Positions 1-7,700 of a DNA stretch of 64,000 bases are shown here, one piece after another. Source of the DNA: CAZKRL01 sp964555295 (GTDB lineage: Bacteria > Bacteroidota > Bacteroidia > Flavobacteriales_D > Sanyastnellaceae); contig CAZKRL010000009.1 of NCBI GenBank assembly GCA_964555295.1, positions 1 to 64,000 on the forward strand. The letters are read 5' to 3'. The translations under genes were made by a program, and so were the position numbers. Positions within the stretch are counted from its first letter, which is position 1. Each line of letters begins with the position of its first letter. Below the pieces are notes generated by a model that was not told the DNA's origin, did not search any database, and was given only the letters and a program-made list of their open reading frames with translations.

Positions 1-396
1 TTACAGCCAATTGTTCCAGGGGTTGCCGTTGCGGTAAGTGATGTTGGCTCTGTGATCGTTCCACTTACATCGAACGTACATCCATTGGCATCGGTTACTG
101 TGTAGCTGTATGGACCTACTCCAACAGTGAAAGTGCCTGTACCTGTATAAGGTCCTGTTCCGCCGCTGGCAGCAACTACAACTGTTGTAGTACCACCATT
201 ACAGCCAATTGTTCCAGGGGTTGCCGTTGCGGTAAGTGATGTTGGCTCTGTGATCGTTCCACTTACATCGAACGTACATCCATTGGCATCGGTTACTGTG
301 TAGCTGTATGGACCTACTCCAACAGTGAAAGTGCCTGTACCTGTATAAGGTCCTGTTCCGCCGCTGGCAGCAACTACAACTGTTGTAGTACCACCA
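1..396. repeat. Perfect 198-bp tandem repeat (two full copies, more possible off the edge)
   Basis: Bases 1-198 recur at 199-396 with no difference that I can see. The next unit from 397 starts identically for about 30 bases and then diverges. The unit is 66 codons, so copy-number change keeps the frame. It encodes one SprB-like repeat of the partial surface protein. The array touches the left edge, so the true copy number is unknown. Confidence 0.95.
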
Positions 397-992
397 TTAC
401 AGCCAATTGTTCCAGGGGTTGCCGTTGCGGTCAATGGGGTGCTGGGCTCAGTTACAGTGACGCTAACAACATCGGTGCAGCCATTTACATCCGTAACAGT
501 ATATTGATATGTACCAGCTGATACCGCAAAAGTTCCTATTCCTGTATATGGACCTGTTCCACCCGTTGCACTAACGGTCACCGAGGCAGAACCGGCATTA
601 CATAGTACTGGATTAGCAACTGCTGTAGCAATAACCTCTTGAATAATTATTTCCAACGACACCACTTCCCCCGTACACCCATCCGCATTCACCTCATACA
701 CCTCGAGGGTGTATGCACCTGGAGCTGTTGTTCCCCAATCAACTAGAATATGATTCCCTTGAATCGGATTGATTTGCGGGACCGGAAAGTTGGGGTCTGG
801 TATTATGTTGGCTGAAGGGGTTGAAACAGACCAGAAATAGGTCGAACCTGCCGTTCCGGTATTAGAATTTTCGGCGCAGTCAACGCAATAGGGCTCAACT
901 GAACCGAGGCAAATTACTTGCTGCCCCCACGCCCATCCTGGCGCTATCAGCAAGCAAATCATAGTTAAAAGAAAAAGTAGAAACGATTTCAT
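1..992 (-). CDS. Secreted SprB-repeat surface protein (3'-partial)
   Basis: The reading frame opens at the ATG at 992 and stays open to the left edge (330 complete codons), so the C-terminus is outside the window. Residues 1-24 form a clear signal peptide (MKSFLLFLLTM... ending AWGQ), followed by a PKD-like segment (about 35-110) and then Cys-containing repeats with the SprB-repeat signature: CNGG, GGTGPYT, YTVTDANGCT, TITEP. Two of these repeats, bases 1-198 and 199-396, look identical at DNA level, and the third (about 397-594) is diverged. SprB-type repeats are known from cell-surface adhesins exported by the type IX secretion system, some used in gliding. Export by T9SS is inferred here, since no sorting domain is inside the window. 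A weak box TAAATACG lies 5 nt before the ATG. It is the last gene of the left-hand surface-protein locus. Confidence 0.85.
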   Translation of the reverse strand, partial: MKSFLLFLLTMICLLIAPGWAWGQQVICLGSVEPYCVDCAENSNTGTAGSTYFWSVSTPSANIIPDPNFPVPQINPIQGNHILVDWGTTAPGAYTLEVYEVNADGCTGEVVSLEIIIQEVIATAVANPVLCNAGSASVTVSATGGTGPYTGIGTFAVSAGTYQYTVTDVNGCTDVVSVTVTEPSTPLTATATPGTIGCNGGTTTVVVAASGGTGPYTGTGTFTVGVGPYSYTVTDANGCTFDVSGTITEPTSLTATATPGTIGCNGGTTTVVVAASGGTGPYTGTGTFTVGVGPYSYTVTDANGCTFDVSGTITEPTSLTATATPGTIGC

Positions 993-1284
993 GGCGTCGT
1001 ATTTAGTGGAAGAATAATATGATTAAGGTAAAGTTTAGTTTTAAGAAAGGGACTCCAGTGTATCTTGTGGAGTATACAGGGCCTGTATAACCTATAAAGG
1101 GTATAGCCATCGTGAGTGGCGACGATAATAGCACGGTTTAGGTAGTAATAGATGTTTTCAAATGTAGATGAAAACATTTGCGAAAACAAAAGAAATGCTA
1201 ATGTGATTTTCCTTTGGATTGGCCTGAAAAAATTAACAAAATGAGTCCATTGCAACTGATTATTGAATATGTTTAGGTTAGCGT
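993..1284. other. Intergenic spacer with two inverted repeats
   Basis: No gene is supported here. The spacer separates the FHE-tailed gene end at 1285 from the SprB-repeat gene start at 992. It contains a perfect palindrome, TATACAGG-G-CCTGTATA, at 1073-1089, and a second perfect 9-bp inverted repeat, ATGTTTTCA / TGAAAACAT, at 1152-1177 with an 8-base loop. Neither is followed by a T-run in the minus direction, so neither is a convincing Rho-independent terminator. They could be operators or mRNA end structures. Confidence 0.5.
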
Positions 1285-2208
1285 TCATTCGTGAAATACT
1301 TTGGTGGTTGCGGGAGTTGTCGGTTGAGCATTCACTACAGCACTTGACGATGCAACCGAAGTACATCCACTGGCATTAGTTACCGTAAAGGTGTAGGTTG
1401 TACCTGCCGTCAATCCAGTGACAGTGCCCGTTGTGCCGCTGCCACTTAGACTTCCTGATGGGCTACTTGTGATGGTCCAGTTTCCTGAGGATGGCAAACC
1501 ACTGAGTGCAACGCTGCCAGTAGCAACTGTGCATGTGGGTTGGGTGATGGTGCCAATGACTGGAGCTGTGGGTTTGGCATTAATCGTCACAGTTGCTGTA
1601 GTTGTTACTGCGCTGCAACTGCCGGCTGCGGCAATTGTATAAGTTACCAAATAGGTGCCGGGCGTACTTGTTGATGGCGAAATTGATCCTGTTGAAGCAT
1701 TGATTGATAATCCTGCTGGCGCAGAATATATTCCGGATGTATAGGAGCCCGTTCCTGTGAGCGTTGGTAGTTGATTAAAAGTATTCGATGCACAATATGG
1801 GCCTGCGTAGCTCAATGTGGCTGTTGGGCATGCACCGCATGTCGCATTTATAACAATATTAAGAGAGTAACTACAACCAAATTCATCAACTCCAGTCAAG
1901 GTGTAGGTGTATGTTCCTGCACTATTGAATGGACCAACTGAAGTGCTGGCGGTCAATGAATTGCCAATGCAGGTTCCTGGAGTTTGACAGGGATCAGGAC
2001 CTGGATCAGAAACCGTTGACGAAATTGTGTTTTGTACGCTAGGTTGAGGATTCGCTGCCGCAGTCGACCATTGCAATGAGGTAATGTCTGGGGTTAAGGT
2101 CTGCAGAACACGGTAACATGATACTGGGAATGCAAGACTCCAATTCTCAAGTACACCATTATCCAATGCCTGAAAATCCGTTACTTTTAATGTCCAAATA
2201 CCATTCAA
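1285..2208 (-). CDS. C-terminal fragment: end of P-domain and Ig-like repeats, FHE tail
   Basis: 307 codons from an internal Met that sits inside the P-domain motif NGIWTLKVTDFQALDNG, so it is not a natural start. Frame-matched sequence continues upstream to the TAA at 2254. After the P-domain it has Ig/SprB-like repeats (GTYTYTLTGVDEFGCSYSLNI; TCTVATGSVALSGLPSSGNW; TFTVTNASGCTSVASS). The gene ends PTTPATTKVFHE-stop. No type-A or type-B T9SS sorting domain is visible, which is odd for an exported repeat protein. The neighbouring giant protein ends in nearly the same way (GTTVIFHE-stop). Confidence 0.5.
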   Translation of the reverse strand: MNGIWTLKVTDFQALDNGVLENWSLAFPVSCYRVLQTLTPDITSLQWSTAAANPQPSVQNTISSTVSDPGPDPCQTPGTCIGNSLTASTSVGPFNSAGTYTYTLTGVDEFGCSYSLNIVINATCGACPTATLSYAGPYCASNTFNQLPTLTGTGSYTSGIYSAPAGLSINASTGSISPSTSTPGTYLVTYTIAAAGSCSAVTTTATVTINAKPTAPVIGTITQPTCTVATGSVALSGLPSSGNWTITSSPSGSLSGSGTTGTVTGLTAGTTYTFTVTNASGCTSVASSSAVVNAQPTTPATTKVFHE

Positions 2209-2253
2209 AGGAGTTCCGGCAATTGCTGCAAAGGAATTGGATGATGTATAGGT

Positions 2254-3291
2254 TTAAGGAATGTAATAAAGGTTGTTTTCACAGACACCTGTATAGGCGC
2301 AAGTACCATTAGCACTTGGTGCTCCAGCTGTAACGGAAGTGAGGGCAGTCCAACTTGCTCCCCCCGAATTAACCACACAATATTGCGCAGGACAGCCTGC
2401 AGCCACCGGGTTTACATCTGAACCATTCACACAATTTCCAAATGCGTTGATTAGCGTGGATGGGCCGCTTCCTGTAGAAAGTATGTGTCGATTAAAAACT
2501 CTTACTGTAACTCCGTTTGGAGCAATAAGGTCGATAGCAATGTCATTCGCGAAGGAATGCTCTAAGTTAAAGCAAAGTGTTGGGTAACAAGACGCTGATA
2601 AAGTCGCTCCTGGTGGGAAATATCCCGAATAGTCGACAGAGCTAGAGAAACTTACACCTACGCCATCAGGCAACGCAACGGTACTGACCAATGGTGGAGG
2701 TGGTGTTTCAGTTGAGGTCTGAGAGGTTATCGTGCCAATTAAGTTGACTGATTGACCACAATTGATGGCAATGGGTGAATTAGTAACATCACTGAATAAC
2801 GGATCCGGCAAAACGTTGATGATCTTTGACGAAGAGTTCAAACTTCTGCAGCCGAGATTCGTGATGATGTCCAGTGTCACTACGTAGATCCCAGGTGCAT
2901 TAGGAAATGTATGCGAAGCGTTGGCCGTTGCGGTCGTGGTGCCATCACCCCAGGTCCACTCATATCCGGTGATGGTTTGTCCCGAAGGCACAATGGAGGA
3001 ATTTCCACTTACCGAAACTGTTGTAGGCCCCGGCACCACCGAAGTGGAGGGGCAAATATTAATCGTTTGGGTATTGGAAATCCCTGAAGTTACCCCAGAA
3101 CAATTTATGATGTTGATGCTATAGTCTTCCACCTGTCCTTCTGCCGGTGAAACAGGACAAGCCGTTAAGATGCAATCATCTACCGTCACGATTCGCATTC
3201 TACTCGTGAATCCCGTTAGTGCCGTAAGTGGAACATTGATGTTGGCGGTAAATGTTTGATTGGTCGTTTGAAAATTGTTGCCGAGAATCAA
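2254..3291 (-). CDS. Middle fragment: GEVED end, PKD domain, start of P-domain
   Basis: 345 codons from an internal Met; there is no ribosome-binding site, promoter box or signal peptide, so independent translation is unlikely. The real reading frame continues upstream to the TAA at 3343. The fragment carries the end of the GEVED domain (MRIVTVDDC…GQVEDYSINI), a PKD domain (YEWTWGDGTTTATANASHTF…GIYVVTLDI), and the first two thirds of a P/Homo-B domain (SFANDIAIDLIAPNGVTVRVFN…). It ends at TAA 2256-2254, beyond which the P-domain goes on in frame. P-domains are common at the C-terminal side of secreted Bacteroidota proteases and adhesins. I read it as part of the interrupted gene. Confidence 0.5.
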   Translation of the reverse strand: MILGNNFQTTNQTFTANINVPLTALTGFTSRMRIVTVDDCILTACPVSPAEGQVEDYSINIINCSGVTSGISNTQTINICPSTSVVPGPTTVSVSGNSSIVPSGQTITGYEWTWGDGTTTATANASHTFPNAPGIYVVTLDIITNLGCRSLNSSSKIINVLPDPLFSDVTNSPIAINCGQSVNLIGTITSQTSTETPPPPLVSTVALPDGVGVSFSSSVDYSGYFPPGATLSASCYPTLCFNLEHSFANDIAIDLIAPNGVTVRVFNRHILSTGSGPSTLINAFGNCVNGSDVNPVAAGCPAQYCVVNSGGASWTALTSVTAGAPSANGTCAYTGVCENNLYYIP

Positions 3292-3342
3292 TGACTCGCT
3301 TGCATCAGCGAAATCCCCGTCGTCGTTCCAATCGAAAAAAGC

Positions 3343-4584
3343 TTATAGGCAACTTGGATCAAAAAAATTCCCATCGACATCCGCATTTACGATTACAGTC
3401 AAATCATAACTAACTCCCGGTGCTATTGTGGTTGAAATATTAGTGAAATGTGGATAGCCGCTAAGTGATCCTGCACTGGCATTGTTTATTGTATTGAAAG
3501 ACACCGAGAGGATGTTGCCATATACAGTGCTTTCAGGGGTAATAGGTGATGAACAATAGTTATAACAGCCAGGCCCAACGGGGATGCTGATGATCATATC
3601 TGCAGAGTAGGAACCACAATTTGGATTGGTAATAGTCCAACGTAAGGTTGCTGATGTTCCTGATATTAAATCGGTTACCGTAGAATTCGGTAAAGTTGGC
3701 GTGGTGATTGAAGCGGTGCCGGCAATCACGGTCCATAGACCTGACATACAAGCCGGAACAGCGGAACCTGCTAGGGTGGTTGTAGTTGCGCACGCCGCCA
3801 GGTTTTGGTTGGCGCCTGCACTAACAACGGGAGCTGCAGGGCAAGTAAACGATATGGAAACAAATCCCTGCGCCCCCGATCCGCCGTTGCTGTTTCGCGT
3901 GCCACCGGAGCCACCGCCACCATAGATTATACCAGAAATGCCCGTGTTAGACCCTATCACACCATTGCCTCCGTTTCCTGCACTACCACCTCCCGATGTG
4001 CCTCCTACTCCCCCTCCATTTAGTCCAGAACCACCATTTCCAGTTGTACCAGCGCAACCTCCCCCACCTCCACTGCCCGAGGCATTTCCAGTTCCACCAT
4101 TTCCGCCGATTCTATTGGTCGTACCTCCTGAGCCTATGCCTCCAGCCCCCCCTGCCCCACCGATAGAATAATTGTTGCCACCTGAACCTCCGCTTGCCGT
4201 TACAACTATCGCCCCAAAAGTTGCAGACGTGAGTGAACCTGATCCTGCTGCAACTGTCGCAGTTCCTCCCGTTCCCCCTGTCCCTACTATAATCGTATAG
4301 CTTACACCGCATGAAACGGGTATAGATGCCCTTGAGCTAAATCCGCCACCTCCTCCACCGCCTTGCCCGTTGGATGTTCCTCCGTATCCACCACCGCCAC
4401 CAGCTCCATATAAATCAACGTTAATTGTGTTGACTCCCGCAGGACATACCCAAGTGTATGTTCCCGGCGTCGAAAATGTTGAAGTTTGCGTAAAGGCCGA
4501 ATGATTGAGAAGTAATGAAACCAACATGCCAACCGTCACGCTCAATGGTCGACAAAACATGGGTGGTTTATATGCCCTAATCAT
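3343..4584 (-). CDS. N-terminal fragment: signal peptide, glycine-rich domain, start of GEVED domain
   Basis: 413 codons. A signal peptide precedes the Gln-Thr-Ser after about residue 33; the ATG at 4560 (9th codon) is an equally possible start. Residues ~35-250 open with a TPGTYTWVCPAGV-type motif and then a strongly glycine-rich stretch (GGGG, GGSGG, GGNGG motifs), as in the glycine-rich domains found at the front of many Bacteroidota surface proteins. A PKD-like segment follows (SAGANQNLAAC to about residue 335), then the first half of a GEVED-type domain (ISTTIAPGVSYDLTVIVN). The frame stops at TAA 3345-3343, but the next in-frame codons continue the same domain (AFFDWNDDGDF), so this is the front of the interrupted gene 1285-4584. 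Alone it would be an exported 413-residue protein. Confidence 0.6.
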   Translation of the reverse strand: MIRAYKPPMFCRPLSVTVGMLVSLLLNHSAFTQTSTFSTPGTYTWVCPAGVNTINVDLYGAGGGGGYGGTSNGQGGGGGGGFSSRASIPVSCGVSYTIIVGTGGTGGTATVAAGSGSLTSATFGAIVVTASGGSGGNNYSIGGAGGAGGIGSGGTTNRIGGNGGTGNASGSGGGGGCAGTTGNGGSGLNGGGVGGTSGGGSAGNGGNGVIGSNTGISGIIYGGGGSGGTRNSNGGSGAQGFVSISFTCPAAPVVSAGANQNLAACATTTTLAGSAVPACMSGLWTVIAGTASITTPTLPNSTVTDLISGTSATLRWTITNPNCGSYSADMIISIPVGPGCYNYCSSPITPESTVYGNILSVSFNTINNASAGSLSGYPHFTNISTTIAPGVSYDLTVIVNADVDGNFFDPSCL

Positions 4585-4770
4585 TAGTCAACTAAAGAAT
4601 TTCAATCCATTGATCTAATAATGAAGAAGAAATATGCCTAACTTTTTTTTACAATTAGGAGAAGAAATCCTCGGCTGTGCGCCTATCGGAAAAACGATTT
4701 TTTTAGTACCAGGCGTAGTGGCCATAGAATCTCTTTACACGTTCACATTTTACAAAGTTTCACTATTCGC
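4585..4770. other. Intergenic spacer downstream of the giant repeat gene
   Basis: 186 bp with no supported gene. In the minus direction it carries an imperfect hairpin around 4675-4715 (CGCCT…AGGCG enclosing ATCG…CGAT) without a usable U-tract, and then A/T-rich sequence leading to the next gene. All three forward frames after the giant gene's TAA hit stops quickly, so there is no missed continuation of that protein. Confidence 0.4.
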
Positions 4771-7700
4771 TTATTCATGAAAAATCACGGTTGTTCCTGG
4801 AGTTGGTATCACCGTCACGGTTATACTTCCACTTCCACCGCATGCAGTTGTTGGGGTAAAATTGTAGGTAGCTGTATTCTGATTACTGACGGTTAAAGGA
4901 TTCCATGTGCCCGACACGCCGTTGGAGCTACTGGGCAAAGTGGGCGCAGGTTGTCCCTGGCAAATCGGTGGTGGATTCGTGAAGGTGGGTGAAACGGATG
5001 TGGTCACCGTTACGCAAGTTTCTTGAAAACAATCCTGTGATACTTGATAAGAAACAGGATTGGGATTGGCCTGCTCAAAAATGATGTTCCCATTGCCATA
5101 ATTTAGGTCGCCGTTTCCTGCAACAGAAAAGAACTGATTACTAATAAGAGTGGCAGCAAATTCACCGGGATCGTTGATCATCATTCCAAATACTTTTAGA
5201 GAAGCAGGGTTTCCAATAGCACTCAATGGAAGGAAGAATTCAAATCCTTTCGTGAGATCATTGTCAGTAAAACTTTCTATATAACCGAATTGAGCGCTCG
5301 GACTGCTGCCGAGAAATGTGCTGGTATTTAATTGCATATCATACAAATCATAATATGTTGTGACGCCAGAGGAGTTAGCCCGATTGATGGATATTATATA
5401 ATCAGCCTCGAACCCTGGATCAAAAATCACCCCCCCATCCAAATTGCGAAGTCCGAATGTGAAGGGGCCAGCATTACTGCGATTGACCCAGGATGATAGT
5501 GAGTTAAAACCGCCTGGTTTACTATCGATAAAGATGAGTATTCGATTGTTCTCAATCGGTAGTGTTCCATCAATCTCATTACCCGCTATGCCAAAATATA
5601 ATTGTCCATTGCGATTCACCATTTTTAAACCGTCGAGCCTTGAATCGTTATTGGTGAATGGAAGTACGCTCGCCGGGCCACCCGTTGTGCCAGGAATAAA
5701 AGGAGTCCAAGAACCATCCGTCAAGTTTCCGTCCATAATAGGTGGCGTATTGAATGAGCGCACACAAACCACATCTCCCCCATTCAGTGTACCACTGGTC
5801 CACGCATTACTCGCTGATGCCACGCCAACACTAGAGCCATTGAGGAAGTACTCATACCAAGTGCCCCCAGTTGCGGTAAAGGTGGTTGAGGCTCCGGAAC
5901 ATACCGGATTAGGAGATAAAGTCGGAGCTGCAGGTGGCGCAATGACAACAACCGTGGATATAGTGGTGAATGCCGCACAACCGGAGGATGCTGCAATATT
6001 GTAGGTTACATTATAAGTATTAGGTGTGGTGACTGATGGCACAAATCCACCATTAGCGGCAAGGCTTATACCCGCGGGTAGCGCTGAAAAGGTTCCTCCG
6101 GTAGATCCTGTAATAACGGGCACAACCGCTGTTGAAATATTGGTACACACCGGTGATGGATATGTCACCGTTGCCGTTGGCGAATTAGTTATTGATACGT
6201 TGACTAAAGAAAAGTCGTTTGGACAGGCTCCACCACTCACCGTGTAGGTGTATGTTCCCGCTGCGTTGGATAACGGATTGAAATTACCTTGTTGACCGCC
6301 ACCAAGTGTCGATGGTCCACTCCAAATTCCGGTGCTAGCCGCTCCCCCACTCAATGACGAGAACAAATTCACGGATGCCCCGGTGGCACAGACGGTTACC
6401 GATCCATCGTTGCCGGCATTGTTCGTAGCGGTCACAGTGAGCTGACCGTTGTTGTTTGTGGTCCCGTTCCAAATTCCACCTCCGCTACTGCTATAACCGC
6501 CATACTGCCATGCACAACCATTGATTTGGTAGCGGAATGCGTAGTAGTATGTTCCTGGGGCAAGTCCACTCAAAGTGCCTTTATACTCATCATTGTTACC
6601 TACTTGCGCGTTAAACGTCGCATTCGTCCAATTGCTCCAGCCGATCGGGTCAGTATTAGCTGTGCTATACCCAATTTGAACAGTGATTCCTGCCGCTTGT
6701 CCAGCAGGTAACGTTGTGATTAATCCATCATTGTACACCTGTCCATACGCGTCAAATGATCCGGTCTGGCAAATCGTTGCATTGGCTGGGAATTGGAGAT
6801 TAGCATAATCCAGTATATCGCTTATAGTTACAGCAGCCGTTGTAGATGCCGCACATCCATTTGGCACAAACGTTACAGTATATGTACCCGAAGTACTCGT
6901 ATTTAGAGCAATTAAACCGGTGCCTGAATTGATACTTAAACCTGCAGGGGATACTGAATACGTTCCCCCGTTGCTCCATGAATTGGTTGGCGGAACACTA
7001 TTGAATGCAGGACAGAAAGGACCACCATAACTTAACGTGACAGGTGCGAGTGCGTTCACCGTAATCGATCCTGTAGCATTAGCCAATCCGCATCCTCCGG
7101 TGAGAGGGATACTATAGTTATAGTTTCCAGCCGCCGTCGGGGTTCCTGAAATGGTTATGGTGTTCGATGCCCAAGTCGCGCTTACACCGCTAGGCAAACC
7201 TGCAGCAACTCCAATACCTGTGGCTCCCGTTGTTGTATGCGTGATATTCGTTAGAGCTGTATTGATACAAAGCGTCGGTGAAGACGAGGCCACTCCAACG
7301 GTATTTAGAGGCGTAATTGTAATGGTTTGATCGGCTGTTGTTGCACACAGTCCTGCAGTTGGGGTGAACGTGTAAACAGTGGTGGTTGTGTTATTGATTA
7401 AGGGGTTCCATGTGCCAGTAATCCCCTCATTTGACGTTGTTGGCAATGCTGGTATGGCAGATCCGATGCAGTACGGCGTTAAAGCTGGAAAAGTGGGTGT
7501 TATGGGGGCAGGTGCGGATAAAACTATTGAATTGTCTTGAACAGCAAAGGGGGCAACACAATCGTAGTCTAAATAAGTCGCTGCACCAGATTGCGAAAAG
7601 TTGACATAAGCACCATCACTATCGACAAGGGGCACTAAATCATAACTCACCGCGTCTGTGCAGCCTGCGCCAAAATTCATTGTAAGAGTGCGGATCCCAC

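Larger units (their letters stand above)
1285..4584 (-). pseudogene. Modular secreted surface protein interrupted by two in-frame TAA codons
   Basis: Three consecutive minus-strand open stretches (3343-4584, 2254-3291, 1285-2208) lie in the same frame and read as one 1,100-codon gene broken only by TAA at 3345-3343 and TAA at 2256-2254. Both stops fall inside domains. The first splits a GEVED-like domain (…DPSCL*AFFDWNDDGDF…) and the second splits a proprotein-convertase P-domain (…NNLYYIP*TYTSSNSF…GIWTLKVTD). No frameshift is needed and the protein sequence is conserved on both sides, so the damage is recent, a sequencing or assembly error, or read through. Order of modules: signal peptide, Gly-rich domain, PKD-like domain, GEVED, PKD, P-domain, Ig-like repeats, then a terminal FHE. 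No T9SS C-terminal domain is present. Confidence 0.75.

Noticed and set aside
1..396. CRISPR-like array
   Set aside because: The 198-bp units are directly adjacent with no spacers and are in-frame coding repeats.
989..1366. 125-codon minus-strand frame
   Set aside because: It overlaps the 3' end of the FHE-tailed gene in another frame and the intergenic spacer, has no signal peptide or motif, and looks like random translation.
2254..3345. Alternative genetic code reading TAA as an amino acid
   Set aside because: TAA is the normal stop of other genes here (for example slyD, uppP, the HTTM gene and the giant gene at 4771), with convincing C-termini.
4675..4715. Rho-independent terminator after the giant gene
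   Set aside because: The hairpin is imperfect, A/T-rich inside and has no U-run on the proper side.
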